Position numbers and translations under genes: made by a program. From assembly GCA_011174825.1 (NCBI GenBank), contig DUEZ01000090.1, forward strand, positions 1 to 36,236: a stretch of 36,236 nucleotides of DNA, in the 5' to 3' direction. The stretch is from Anaerolineae bacterium (GTDB taxonomy: Bacteria > Chloroflexota > Anaerolineae > Anaerolineales > E44-bin32). Shown piece by piece: positions 15,379 to 25,200 of the stretch (position 1 is the first letter of the stretch; every line of letters starts with the position of its first letter). A model generated the notes under the pieces. That model did not search any database and had not been told where the DNA came from. It worked only from the letters and a program-made list of their open reading frames with translations.

Positions 15379-17265
15379 TTGAAGGGAAATGAGGTAAGAT
15401 CCCAAACTCGCCGATATCTAACCAATCGGCTTTGGCGCGTCTGGGTGTTTCGTTTGTTCCTGTTGATCATCTTGATGATCATCGTTGCTTTAGGGTGGGC
15501 TGGGATACGGATGAGGACGCAACTCGATCCGACACCACTTGATCCCACGTTACTAGCCCTAGCAACTGCTCTTCAATATACGCCTACCGCCAGCATCAGT
15601 CCCACTACAGCGCCCCCCTCAGCTACCTTCACCGTTGCACCTACACGTAATTCATCTCTTGGCACATTGGTCTACGCCGCTCGAAATGATGGGTACTCTC
15701 ACATCTGGGCATATACGCCGGGTGATTCATCTCCCGTCCAACTCACCAACGGTGAATGGGATGACAGGAATCCTGTCGTAAGTCCCGATGGTAAATACAT
15801 AGCCTTCTCTTCAAACCGTCATGGAGCTTGGGATTTATACATTTTAGAACTGAGGACAGGGGGATTAAGACGTTTAACCGATACGTTAGCATTTGAAGGA
15901 CATCCTACTTGGTCTCACGATGGCCTTTGGTTAGCTTGTGAAGTCTATTTCGAAGGCAATTTTAATATTTGGATCATCCCTGTTAGTGGAGGTCCATCAC
16001 CAATTCAATTAACAAGCCACCCCGCAATAGACCTCTCCCCATCCTGGGATCATTCGGGAGACGGTCGGCGTATCGCCTTTGTCTCGTACCGAGATGGAGA
16101 TCCGGATATCTTTATCGCCGATTTAGATAACCCAGATAATCGTTTCTATAACCTTACAAGAACTCCCGAAATTGCCGAGAGGAATCCGGCCTTCAGCCCA
16201 GATGGCTCCCGTGTCGCATACTCCATAAACTCACACGGTCTCGATTTGATCCTTGTCCAAGATCTCAATGACCTATCCAAACCACCTGATACCGTCAGCC
16301 AAGCACGATCTGTCGCATGGTCACCTGATGGGCAATTCATTGCGACAGTACTCTCAAACTCAATTGAAACCCTTCTTCAAGTGAACGCTTTGGGCGACCA
16401 AGGGACGCATGCGATCGGATATCCTCCAATAAGTAGAATCCAAAGTCTTTATTGGACTGAGCATGGCCTTCCTGGTGAAGTGTATGTACGAGAGTCGAAC
16501 AACGCCTCTTCCACGCCTCTTTTTATCATCAATGCCATTCCCGAGGATTCAGGACGGCTGTCGTTGGTCGAGCTTTCCGATATCGATGCGCCCATTCCTG
16601 CTCTCTCGGATGCAGTCGATGAAGCGTTCAGTGCCCTTCGTATAAGAGCGGTAGCAGAACTGGGATGGGATTTTCTTGGAAACTTAGAAAATGCATTCGT
16701 CGGCATCAATGATCCTCTCCCTCCTGGCTATGCACATAACGATTGGCTCTATACGGGGCGCGCCTTCGCATTCCAACAGACCGCAGTACAGGCTGGTTGG
16801 GTAGAGCTTGTTCGCGAGGATTATGGTGGCCAAACATATTGGCGCGTTTTTGTGCGCACCGCGATCCAGGATGGTTCACAAGGAGAACCTCTGCGCTCCT
16901 TACCTTGGGATTTCAGCACAAGGCACACAGTCGATCCCCACGCATATGACCAAGGGGGCTCCCTGCGTGAAAATATCCCAGGAGGCTATTATGTCGACTT
17001 TACTCAATTAGCAGCGGATTATGGTTTTGACCGTCTGCCAGCATTAACTGATTGGCGGACATTCTATCCGAGTGCTCGGTTCAACGAATTTGTGCGGACC
17101 GATGGCCTGGATTGGACATCAGCGATGCTTGAGCTCTATCCAGCATCAGCCATTGTGACACCTACACCTTTTCAAACACCAACACCAACACCGACTCGTA
17201 CACCAAGGCCAACAGCCACGCCGTGGTGGTGGCGATGGCGGACGCCTACGCCCAGCTCGCCATGA
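15379..17265 (+). CDS. Membrane-anchored TolB-like beta-propeller protein
   Basis: The 628-residue protein has a basic N-terminus, one membrane helix (about residues 25-43), a Pro/Thr linker, and then TolB/WD40-like blades with PVVSPDGKYIAFSSNRHG, HPTWSHDGLWLAC, PSWDHSGDGRRIAF and PAFSPDGSRVAYS. The C-terminal 250 residues form a second, unassigned extracytoplasmic domain, ending in a repetitive Pro-Thr tail and a Trp/Arg-rich end (PWWWRWRTPTPSSP). Such tails are typical surface or wall spacers in Chloroflexota. The start is a TTG with only a weak ribosome site, chosen because it gives the basic segment before the helix and follows a good promoter. The stop overlaps the M23 gene in an ATGA. 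Confidence 0.82.
   Translation: MKGNEVRSQTRRYLTNRLWRVWVFRLFLLIILMIIVALGWAGIRMRTQLDPTPLDPTLLALATALQYTPTASISPTTAPPSATFTVAPTRNSSLGTLVYAARNDGYSHIWAYTPGDSSPVQLTNGEWDDRNPVVSPDGKYIAFSSNRHGAWDLYILELRTGGLRRLTDTLAFEGHPTWSHDGLWLACEVYFEGNFNIWIIPVSGGPSPIQLTSHPAIDLSPSWDHSGDGRRIAFVSYRDGDPDIFIADLDNPDNRFYNLTRTPEIAERNPAFSPDGSRVAYSINSHGLDLILVQDLNDLSKPPDTVSQARSVAWSPDGQFIATVLSNSIETLLQVNALGDQGTHAIGYPPISRIQSLYWTEHGLPGEVYVRESNNASSTPLFIINAIPEDSGRLSLVELSDIDAPIPALSDAVDEAFSALRIRAVAELGWDFLGNLENAFVGINDPLPPGYAHNDWLYTGRAFAFQQTAVQAGWVELVREDYGGQTYWRVFVRTAIQDGSQGEPLRSLPWDFSTRHTVDPHAYDQGGSLRENIPGGYYVDFTQLAADYGFDRLPALTDWRTFYPSARFNEFVRTDGLDWTSAMLELYPASAIVTPTPFQTPTPTPTRTPRPTATPWWWRWRTPTPSSP
17158..17262 (+). repeat. Pro-Thr coding low-complexity tract
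   Basis: Short ACACC/ACCGACTC-type repeats encode the TPTPTPTRTP spacer at the end of the propeller protein. A similar tract lies at 33400-33590 in the first PP2C gene. These encode protein spacers and are not intergenic repeats. Confidence 0.7.
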
Positions 17266-18353
17266 GAACCGTCACTATCTACACTGCTGCGAGATTATTG
17301 ATCAGTGGTTTTCTACTTGCCGCTTGTGGAGTTGTTGGTGCTGAGGCACCGCAGGATGAAATATCCATCGTTGAAACCCCGACTGTAGAGCTAATCTATG
17401 CTGACAGTGATGAATTAGCCCTGATGGAAAGAGGGGATTCCGTAAACATTGCTGCAACGCCTATCTCAGTGGAACTCCCTACACCCATTCCTGTCCCCAC
17501 CTCTGACTGGAGACCACCTCCTTATCCTGCACCATGGGCGATCCGTCCTGAGGATCATTTTTACTTCGATAGGCCAATTCCCTCGGGAGAAGTGAACTGG
17601 CCAAACCCGAGGTACCGTTACGGAAGCACTTTATTTGGAGAGGAGAATATCCATACTGGCGTTGACTTGGGTGCTGAGCGTGGCACCTCGGTGCTAGCAG
17701 CTGGGCCAGGTGAGGTGGTATGGACCGGTTATGGGCTTTATCGGGGAATTTACGATGAGACCGACCCCTACGGTCTTGCCGTAGCCATCAGTCATGATTA
17801 TGGCTACCACGGTATTCAATTGCACACTGTATATGCTCATATGCAATCCATTCTTGTTTGGGAGGGACAGAGGGTTGAAACAGGTGAGATTATCGGGACT
17901 GTAGGCGATACCGGTCACGCCTCAGGGCCTCATTTACATTTCGAGATCAGGTTAGGGGATAACCGATATTGGAGCACCCTCAATCCCGAACTCTGGATCA
18001 CACCACCCATTGGTTGGGGTGTGTTAGCAGGGCGGGTGGAAGATACCTTCGGCAATTTACTTAAAGAATACCTTGTGCAGATCTTCTCAATCGAGAGCGG
18101 CGAACGTTGGGATGTATGGACCTATGCAGAAGGAACCATCCATGCGGATGATTTCTATAGGGAAAATTTCGTGATCAGTGATTTACCCGCTGGCCCATAC
18201 GAAATCCGGATCGATTTCGCTGGTCGATCCTTCTCTACTCAACTCTACCTTTACCCAGGTCAAACGAATTTCATCGTCTTTCGTGGGCGCAGTGGATTTA
18301 ATGTAGAACCCACTCCAACGCCTGTAGATCTCACCAAACCTCCCGATCTATAA
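17262..18353 (+). CDS. M23 (LytM) peptidase lipoprotein
   Basis: The 363-residue protein has a lipoprotein signal with the lipobox LAAC (Cys22), a Pro-rich linker, and an M23 metallopeptidase domain: HTGVDLG (zinc ligands H131 and D135), VYAHM, and GPHLHFEIRLG (H224 and H226). A beta-sandwich-like segment (LAGRVEDTFGNLL, LPAGPYEIRIDFAG) follows, probably carboxypeptidase-regulatory-like, then a short Pro-Thr end. It should cleave peptide cross-links in the wall or another Gly-rich substrate while anchored in the outer leaflet. Start at 17262 (ATGA overlap with the propeller gene) places the signal peptide correctly; the longer frame from 17223 does not. Confidence 0.9.
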   Translation: MRTVTIYTAARLLISGFLLAACGVVGAEAPQDEISIVETPTVELIYADSDELALMERGDSVNIAATPISVELPTPIPVPTSDWRPPPYPAPWAIRPEDHFYFDRPIPSGEVNWPNPRYRYGSTLFGEENIHTGVDLGAERGTSVLAAGPGEVVWTGYGLYRGIYDETDPYGLAVAISHDYGYHGIQLHTVYAHMQSILVWEGQRVETGEIIGTVGDTGHASGPHLHFEIRLGDNRYWSTLNPELWITPPIGWGVLAGRVEDTFGNLLKEYLVQIFSIESGERWDVWTYAEGTIHADDFYRENFVISDLPAGPYEIRIDFAGRSFSTQLYLYPGQTNFIVFRGRSGFNVEPTPTPVDLTKPPDL

Positions 18354-18364
18354 TCTATTCAATG

Positions 18365-18491
18365 AGTGCACGAAAAAAATTACCCTCGAATAATAGGGAG
18401 GGGTAAATTCGCTGGCGTGTACCACGCCCACACCTCCATATATTCCGATCATCCTCTCGCAGTTGACCTTTTTTCAGTAGAGTTATTAAAT
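18365..18491 (+). repeat. Promoter-bearing dispersed element, copy 1
   Basis: About 127 bp that aligns without gaps to copy 3 (30615-30742) and closely to copy 2 (25854-25979). Shared landmarks: TGCAC at the left end, ACGCCCACACCTC at offset 57 in copies 1 and 3, and TTGACC followed by a T-rich run and TTTCA at offset 96. A hairpin GGCGTG/CACGCC (18414-18428) sits in the middle. The right end carries a sigma70-like promoter. Confidence 0.7.
18463..18491 (+). promoter_or_regulatory. Promoter of the ProRS-like gene (leaderless)
   Basis: TTGACC (18463-18468), a 17-bp spacer and TTAAAT (18486-18491). The ATG at 18498 is exactly 7 bases after the -10, so it coincides with the expected transcription start and the mRNA would be leaderless. 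There is no Shine-Dalgarno. Confidence 0.6.
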
Positions 18492-18497
18492 ATCAGC

Positions 18498-20057
18498 ATG
18501 AAACGCAGCCAACTCCTAGGTCGTACTCTACGTGAAACCCCACTGGTGCCTGATCCATGGACGGAGCTTGCACTCCGCGCGGCTCTCATTCGTTTTATAA
18601 ACGGCCAGGTTGTTTTCCTTCCATTAGGGGAAAGAGCCATCGCTCGCCTGAAGATTTTATTAGGATCCACCCATTCGCCTGCTCAAGAAATCCGATTGGG
18701 ACCGGGTTTGGTTGATGAAGGATGGTTAGAATTCCTTCATGATGAGATCCAATCCTACCGCCAATTACCAATAACATTATTCACACGACGAACGGTGAAA
18801 TCAATCGAACCTGCTAAGGGCTTAGCTCGACCACCCTGGCGAAGAGCTATGCAATGGTTGTGGATGAGCACCACTGAAGAAGACCTCAGGAACTATCAAG
18901 GCCAGTGGATAAAAGGCGTAGAAGCCGCGTGGAGTGAGATTGGTTTAGCACCTCGATGGTCGGAGTGGAGGCTTAATGAGTTTGGGTGGTCGTATGTGCA
19001 TGAAAGTGGACCCAATGAGATGCTTTCTTGCACAACTTGCAGCTATATTGGAAGGTCAGAGGCAGCACAGTTCAGGCGTCAGTCAGGTGTAGAAGAGAAT
19101 CTCACAGAGATGACACCCATTGCCACACCCGGGGCCGATACAATCCAGGCGTTAGCAGAAATGCTTTCGATACCAGAGGCAAAGACCCTGAAAGCTTTAT
19201 TCCTAACGGGGGATGAGGAGCAATTGGTCTTAATTGTCATCCGTGGGGATTTGGATGTCAGCTTGCCTAAGATTTCGGATGTGACAGGTATTCGATCTCT
19301 TCGTGCGGCCAGTGAGGAGATCATCCGTTCCGGAGGTGCGGAACCCGGCTATGCCAGCCCAATTGGACTAGAGGTAAAGACATCCATGGAGGATGAAGGA
19401 CTTTTGGTCATCGGTGATTTCTCCATCGAGCATGGGGTGAATTTCGTTGCCGGAGCAAACAAGCCAGGTTTTCATATGCGTGGTGTTAATTACCCGCGCG
19501 ACTATGTGGTCACATTGATTGCGGATGTCGCTCTTGCCAAGGAGGGCGATGGTTGTCCGACGTGTGGTGAAGCGCTCATGGCAACTCGGGGGATATTCTT
19601 GGGAGGGTGGCAACGGCTAAAGGCATCCATCCGGTATACAAGTGATGAGGGGCTTGATCGATATACACAGATCGGTCTAGGCACGCTCTTCTTAGAGCCC
19701 ATACTCTCAGCACTACTTGCTGAGCACAAGGACGATCAGGGAATGATATGGCCATCTCGGTTAGCACCCTTTGATGTTTACCTTGTCGAGCTGAAATGTC
19801 CGCAGGAAGCGGAAAAGGTTGCACGAGAAGTAGAGGCCACTGGTTTGAGTGTGCTCCATGATGATCGAAAGGTCTCTCCCGGGGTGAAATTCACCGACGC
19901 TGATTTAATCGGTCTTCCGATAAGGCTTACGGTTAGTCGGCGAAGTTTGGAGCAGGGTGGGGTAGAATGTGCTGTGAGGGGGAAAAGCGTTCAGCAAATC
20001 ATCCCACTTGAAGGTGTTGGCGAGACAATTCTAGCAGTATTTAGCTCAGTTATGTAA
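18498..20057 (+). CDS. ProRS paralogue with degenerate catalytic core
   Basis: The 519-residue protein aligns along its length with bacterial prolyl-tRNA synthetase, starting with MKRSQLLGRTLRET. It keeps EISSYRQLP-like spacing (EIQSYRQLPITLF), two Cys pairs (CTTC, CPTC), the INS editing domain (from about residue 206, with TLKALFL containing the expected lysine) and the C-terminal anticodon-binding domain (APFDVYLVEL onward). The class II catalytic motifs are gone: motif 2, normally FRDE with a GLMRGREF loop, reads KSIEPAKGLARP, and motif 3, normally YGIGVSR, reads IGLGTLF without the arginine. It is unlikely to activate proline. A trans-editing or tRNA-binding role is inferred. The upstream 44 in-frame residues are not ProRS-like and cover the promoter. 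Confidence 0.8.
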   Translation: MKRSQLLGRTLRETPLVPDPWTELALRAALIRFINGQVVFLPLGERAIARLKILLGSTHSPAQEIRLGPGLVDEGWLEFLHDEIQSYRQLPITLFTRRTVKSIEPAKGLARPPWRRAMQWLWMSTTEEDLRNYQGQWIKGVEAAWSEIGLAPRWSEWRLNEFGWSYVHESGPNEMLSCTTCSYIGRSEAAQFRRQSGVEENLTEMTPIATPGADTIQALAEMLSIPEAKTLKALFLTGDEEQLVLIVIRGDLDVSLPKISDVTGIRSLRAASEEIIRSGGAEPGYASPIGLEVKTSMEDEGLLVIGDFSIEHGVNFVAGANKPGFHMRGVNYPRDYVVTLIADVALAKEGDGCPTCGEALMATRGIFLGGWQRLKASIRYTSDEGLDRYTQIGLGTLFLEPILSALLAEHKDDQGMIWPSRLAPFDVYLVELKCPQEAEKVAREVEATGLSVLHDDRKVSPGVKFTDADLIGLPIRLTVSRRSLEQGGVECAVRGKSVQQIIPLEGVGETILAVFSSVM

Positions 20058-20064
20058 AGTAATC

Positions 20065-20094
20065 TTGACATCCATCTTTCGCGTGTGCTATCCT
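20065..20094 (+). promoter_or_regulatory. Promoter of the MBL hydrolase gene
   Basis: A perfect TTGACA (20065-20070), an 18-bp spacer and an extended -10 TGCTATCCT with the hexamer at 20089-20094. The leader to the ATG at 20124 is about 23 nt and contains GGAGGA. Confidence 0.65.
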
Positions 20095-20123
20095 TCCTTC
20101 CACGGTTAGTTGGTGGAGGATGG

Positions 20124-20948
20124 ATGATTCGCGAACGGGTTGGTGACAATGTCTATATCTTTACGAGTGAGTTGTATGCTCAGGTAAATGCTGGGGCAAT
20201 CGTGGGCCCGGATTGGTCGGTTTTAATCGATACCCTGGCTTATCCCGAGGAAGCCCGTGAAATCCGTGATTTCCTTGAAAATCGGTTGAATAGCCCCATT
20301 CGATATATCATCAACACTCATCATCACGCGGATCACACTCTGGGCACTTGTTGGTTTTCAGACGCGATTGTCATAAGTCATTCTCTCTGCCGTCGGTTGC
20401 TTGAAACCAAAGGTCGCGAGGCATTGAGCGAGGCTCAACGACTAAATCGTGAATTGTTGGACGTTCAAGTTATCTCTCCCGACATCAATTACAGCGAAGG
20501 TGGGATCAGCCTGAGGGTGGGGAAGCGAACTTTGAAGTTGGTTTACCTTCCTGGGCACAGCGAGGATGGGATAGGTGTTTTGCTGGTTGAGGATCGGGTT
20601 TTATTCTCAGGCGACATCATGATGCCCTTACCATATGTGGTCGATGGGGATTTCGACGTTATGATTGAAAATCTCAAACGAATACCTCAAATGAACCTCG
20701 AGAATCTTGTCCAAGGTCATGGAGAGGTCATTTTAAGGGGCGAGGTGGAATCCGCAGTAAATGATAATTTGGATTATCTAGCTACGATCCATCGCCATGT
20801 AAAAAAAGCCGCTCGTCGACGGGATCCAGAAGGTTACCTCGCTCAGATCGATGTGGAATCGTGTGGTAAAAGCCGTATTTTATTAAATGGCTTAGCTGAG
20901 GAATTACATGTGCGTAATCTGTACGCGCTCTTGGATCGCATGCGGTAG
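20124..20948 (+). CDS. Metallo-beta-lactamase fold hydrolase
   Basis: The 274-residue protein has the MBL zinc motif HHHADH at residues 66-71, further ligands in LPGHSEDGIG and LFSGDIMM, and a final QGHGEVI. This is the general hydrolase form (glyoxalase II-like or related), not a true beta-lactamase; the substrate cannot be told. The ATG at 20124 follows GGAGGA at the usual distance; the longer frame from 20085 would overlap the promoter. It stands alone between the ProRS-like gene and the T-box unit. Confidence 0.88.
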   Translation: MIRERVGDNVYIFTSELYAQVNAGAIVGPDWSVLIDTLAYPEEAREIRDFLENRLNSPIRYIINTHHHADHTLGTCWFSDAIVISHSLCRRLLETKGREALSEAQRLNRELLDVQVISPDINYSEGGISLRVGKRTLKLVYLPGHSEDGIGVLLVEDRVLFSGDIMMPLPYVVDGDFDVMIENLKRIPQMNLENLVQGHGEVILRGEVESAVNDNLDYLATIHRHVKKAARRRDPEGYLAQIDVESCGKSRILLNGLAEELHVRNLYALLDRMR

Positions 20949-21055
20949 GTAATATTTCTGTGGGAAATGTGTGGTCCTGACCTGAGTAAGTGGAGCAGTA
21001 TGCATTAAAATACCCTGACCACCAATACCGATGTCCCAGTTGAAGTTCTAGGCCA
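20949..21055. other. Intergenic, nothing recognised
   Basis: No gene, repeat or clear hairpin was seen between the MBL hydrolase stop and the promoter of the T-box unit. Confidence 0.4.
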
Positions 21056-21084
21056 TTGACCCGCTCCGATGCTTGTGGCATAAT
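21056..21084 (+). promoter_or_regulatory. Promoter of the T-box-alaX-ileS unit
   Basis: TTGACC (21056-21061), a 17-bp spacer and CATAAT (21079-21084) preceded by TG at the extended -10 position. Transcription would begin near 21091, about 25 nt before stem I of the T-box. Confidence 0.7.
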
Positions 21085-21090
21085 CGGGCC

Positions 21091-21388
21091 AATCTATTAA
21101 CTTCATCGGCGATGATAGAGACGAGTACACCCGAAGAAGCTTGTCAGCGAACCTGGGTGGGTGTGAGCCGGGTCAGGTAATCGGGCGGAAAATCACTCTG
21201 GAGCTGCGAACTGAAAGTGTGAACTACGAGTAAGGGAGCCGGCTTCGCCCACCGTTATCAAGGGCGCGGGTATAAGCCAAGCATTTTGGTCGTACCCGAC
21301 AGAGAGCTTGCCGTAAGGCAGGTAACAGGGTGGTACCGCGGGAGCGCCTTCGACTCTCGTCCCTGTATGGGACGAGGGTTATTTCGTT
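21091..21388 (+). promoter_or_regulatory. T-box riboswitch, isoleucine specifier AUC
   Basis: T-box leaders sense uncharged tRNA and allow read-through of a terminator. Visible parts: the basal stem I pairing TAGAG (21116-21120) with CTCTG (21196-21200), the AGTA of the loop-E motif (21124-21127), pairing CCCGA (21130-21134) with TCGGG (21181-21185), the distal AGCGA (21146-21150), and on the 3' side GAA-A-AUC-A with the specifier AUC at 21192-21194. The canonical T-box AGGGTGGTACCGCG is at 21327-21340; its UGGU would pair with an ACCA acceptor end. The terminator follows at 21356. The AUC specifier agrees with ileS downstream. Confidence 0.93.
21356..21388 (+). terminator. T-box regulated terminator
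   Basis: CTCGTCCC (21356-21363) and GGGACGAG (21369-21376) form a perfect 8-bp stem with a 5-base loop, followed by GGTTATTTCGTT. It is the expected alternative to the antiterminator formed by the T-box sequence. Confidence 0.85.
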
Positions 21389-21488
21389 AATACGGAGAAG
21401 TTAAAAGAAAAAATGAGGATTGAGTTAATTGTCCTCCTTGCGTGAAGCCTTTTATTTGAACCATGAAGTGTGAACAGGAGTGAGTGGT

Positions 21489-22199
21489 GTGACCGAGTTA
21501 CTCTATCAGCATGACGCATATATCAAAGCATTCGATGCCGTTGTTACTGATGTCGGAGAAGATGCTGTGGCTTTGAACTCGACGGCCTTTTTCCCTGCTG
21601 GTGGAGGCCAGCCCTGTGATCACGGCACTCTACTATCTGCTGATTCTACATGGTCAATTTTGAATGTACGGAAGCTAGGAGGCGATGTCTGGCATCATTT
21701 GGCAGGTGATCTGCCGACCGTCGGTAACCAGGTAAAGGGTGAGATCGATTGGGAGAGACGCTATCAGCTGATGCGTACACATACCGCAATGCATATCCTC
21801 TGTGGGGTCATATGGCGTGACTATAGCGCCAGCGTAACGGGTGGACAGATGCAGCCCTTACGCGGTCGGATGGATTTTGAGTTCGAAACAATGCGAAAGG
21901 AGCTCGTTCAGGAGATTGAAGAGAAGATCAATGTGGAAGTTCAAGCCTCGAGAGTAGTAAAGGTACATTTTCTTCCTCGAGAGGAAGCGTTCAAGATCCC
22001 TGATCTAATTCGGACCAAGATCAACCTGCTTCCACCATCTATCGAAGTTGTGCGTGTGGTTGAGATCGAGGGGCTTGATTTACAAGCGGACGGTGGAACT
22101 CATGTGGCGAACACAGAAGAGGTAGGAGAGATCAGGATCGTTGATTACAAGAGTAAAGGCGCCATCAATAAACGATTGGTGGTTGAGCTTGATGCATGA
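21489..22199 (+). CDS. alaX: Alanyl-tRNA editing protein AlaX
   Basis: AlaX is a free-standing form of the AlaRS editing domain that hydrolyses Ser- or Gly-tRNA-Ala. The 236-residue protein shows NSTAFFPAGGGQPCD, the zinc histidines in RTHTAMHIL and the second half DLQADGGTHV, where AlaRS editing domains usually have CGGTHV; Asp may replace the Cys ligand, as seems frequent in AlaX. The GTG at 21489 has AGGAG 8 bases upstream and gives a normal AlaX N-terminus (MTELLYQHD), so I prefer it to the GTG at 21480. It lies between an isoleucine T-box and ileS, 8 bp before the latter, so it is induced with ileS. Confidence 0.9.
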   Translation: MTELLYQHDAYIKAFDAVVTDVGEDAVALNSTAFFPAGGGQPCDHGTLLSADSTWSILNVRKLGGDVWHHLAGDLPTVGNQVKGEIDWERRYQLMRTHTAMHILCGVIWRDYSASVTGGQMQPLRGRMDFEFETMRKELVQEIEEKINVEVQASRVVKVHFLPREEAFKIPDLIRTKINLLPPSIEVVRVVEIEGLDLQADGGTHVANTEEVGEIRIVDYKSKGAINKRLVVELDA

Positions 22200-22207
22200 G
22201 GTGAATG

Positions 22208-25200
22208 ATGTTCAAACCTGTGCCTAGTAAAACGGATTTTATTGCACTGGAACACGAGATCCTCAAATTCTGGGAGGACACCCAAGCCTTTGAGAAGCTG
22301 AAAGAATTACGGGTGGATGGACCTATATGGTCCTTTATCGATGGCCCGATAACAGCCAACAATCCCATGGGTATTCATCATGGTTGGGGTCGAACTTATA
22401 AGGACCTTTATCATCGGTTTAAGGCCATGCAGGGATTTCAAACTCGTTATCAGAATGGTTTCGATTGTCAAGGTCTTTGGGTAGAGGTCAATGTTGAGCG
22501 CGATATGGGGTTTAAATCCAAACGTGATATCGAGGATTATGGCTTAGCTAAATTCGTGATTCTCTGTAAACAAAGAGTCCTGAAATATGCTGCCATCCAA
22601 ACCGAACAGAGCATCCGGTTGGGGTATTGGATGGATTGGGATGATCTTCAGCTTTTACGGTTGCTTCACGACGAAATTGAGAAAGATCCAGCGAAGCTGA
22701 TCACCGTTGATGGAGCAGAGGGTCCTGTCCGCGGTACGATCGAGCAGATCGTCGGTCAATTAGGCATGCCTGAGCTTGGAGGCTCCTATTACACCTTCTC
22801 CGATGAGAACAACTACACAATATGGGGGGTGCTCAAGTCCTGCCATGAGCGTGGGTGGGTCTACAAAGGCACCGATGTGATGCCTTGGTGCGCCCGTTGT
22901 GGGACCGGTCTCAGTCAACATGAAATTGTCACCGAGGGCTATCAAGAGATAACGCATCCAAGCATCACTCTGCGGTTTCCACTCGTTGACCGTCCCAATG
23001 AGAGTTTGCTTATTTGGACAACGACTCCCTGGACGCTGACAAGTAACGTAGCAGCGGCGGTCGGCCCAGATTTGGAATACGTCAAGGTGCGTCAGGGGGA
23101 GGAGATCCTCTACCTAAGTCGTGGTACGGTGCACATGCTCAAAGGTCCCTATGAAGTTGAAGCGCAGCTCAAGGGAGCTGATATGGAAGGCTGGAAGTAT
23201 GAAGGACCCTTTGACGAGCTGCCAGCTCAAGTGAGGAGTGGTGCCGTAGGCAAGCATTGTGTGATCCTTTGGGACGATGTTGGCGAGGAGGAGGGCACAG
23301 GTATTGTACACATCGCTCCAGGGTGCGGTGCGGAGGACTTCGAACTAAGCAAGGAATATGAATTGGCGGTAATCGCACCTCTCACCGAAGATGGTGTTTT
23401 TATCCACGGATTCGATTGGTTAACCGGTATGAGCGTGAACGACGTAGCCCAACCGATCTTCGCTAACCTAACGGAGAAAGGGTTGACCTATAAGCTGGAG
23501 GACTATACCCATCGCTATCCTGTATGCTGGCGTTGTCGCGAGGAGCTCGTATTTCGGCTCGTTGATGAGTGGTTCATTTCCATGGGTGAGAACCTAGGAA
23601 AACCCTATGAAGAGGTAACGGAGGAGGAGAAATCCCAAAATCTTCGCTACCAAATCATGGAGGTGGTGATCAACGAAACCAATTGGTATCCGTCCTTTGG
23701 TTTAGAGCGGGAATTAGATTGGTTGCGTAACATGGACGATTGGATGATCTCCAAGAAGCGCTATTGGGGACTCGCCTTACCAATTTGGGAATGTTCACGC
23801 TGTGGTCACTTTGAGATCTTCGGGAGTATGCAGGAGCTGCACGAACGAGCCGTAGCGGGGTGGGATTCGTTTGATGGTCACACACCACATCGACCTTTTA
23901 TTGATGCGGTTCAGATCGAATGCAGCCAATGTGGTGAGCATGTGAGACGAATTCCGGATGTAGGAAATCCTTGGCTTGATGCGGGGATTGTAGGGATGAG
24001 CACACTGCGCTACAACACAGATCGAGAGTATTGGAAGGAATGGTTCCCGGCAGATTGGATTAGCGAAAGCTTTCCTGGGCAATTCCGTAATTGGTTCTAT
24101 AGTCTCCTGACGATGAGTACGATCCTCGAACGGCGAGCGCCCTTCAAACATGTTTTTACTTATGGAACTCTTCTAGCTGAGGATGGCAGGGAGATGCATA
24201 AATCCTGGGGGAATGCGATCGAATTCAACGAAGCCGCAGACAAAATGGGCGTCGATGTCATGCGTTGGCTTTATTGCGATCACAAACCGGAGAAAGATTT
24301 ACTTTTCGGTTACCATCGAGCTGATGAGGTCCGACGGCATTTCCTACTTCCACTATGGAACATTTACTCCTTCTTTGTTACCTATGCAAACATTGACGGG
24401 TGGGTACCTGATGGAACGAAGCCATTAACCTATAGCCTGCTGGATCGGTGGATCCTGTCAAGATTGAACGAGGCAGTTGCAGAAGTTACGCTCCAGCTTG
24501 AGTCCTATGAACCCAATATTGCAACGACTGAGGTGGCACGTTTTCTGGATCATTTGGGCAATTGGTATTTACGACGCAGTCGGCGTCGGTTTTGGGCGAA
24601 AGCAGGTGCCAGTGAAGCATCTGATGCTGATAAACATGCCGCTTACACGACTCTGTACCACGTACTGGTTGTGATTTCTAGGCTTCTTGCCCCATTTGTA
24701 CCCTTCATTACCGAGGAGATGTACCAAAACCTGGTGCGCAATCTCGATCCTCAGGTTCATGAGAGTATTCATCATTGCAAGTGGCCGGAGGTCGACCCAA
24801 AGATTTTGGATCCTGAATTAACCGAAGAGATGGCATTAGTTATGCGCCTTGTTTCGTTAGGTCACGCAGCCCGCAACAAGGCGAACCGAAAGCTTCGACA
24901 ACCGCTCAAGGAAGCAGCGTTTGTGGTGGGCACGGTAAAAGAACGTGAAATCGTGGACCGATATGCTGACTTGATCAGTGATGAACTCAATGTCAAGGAG
25001 GTGCGCCTCTTAGACACGGCTGTGGAAGTCGTCGATTACCAGCTGAAACCCTTGCCGAAACAGTTGGGGCAAAAGTATGGGTCACGCTTCCCTGGCTTGA
25101 GAGATGCGATACTCGAAGTAGAGCCCCAAACGGCAGCCGCGAGGTTGCAAATGGGAGAATCCATTACGGTTGAGTCGGATGGCGAATCGTTTCACATTCT

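Noticed and set aside
20124-20948. Antibiotic beta-lactamase
   Set aside because: The protein has the general MBL hydrolase motifs but no signal peptide or class B lactamase features.
21225-21227. UAC (tyrosine) after GAAC as an alternative T-box specifier
   Set aside because: The stem I pairings CCCGA/TCGGG and TAGAG/CTCTG bracket AUC at 21192-21194, and ileS lies downstream.
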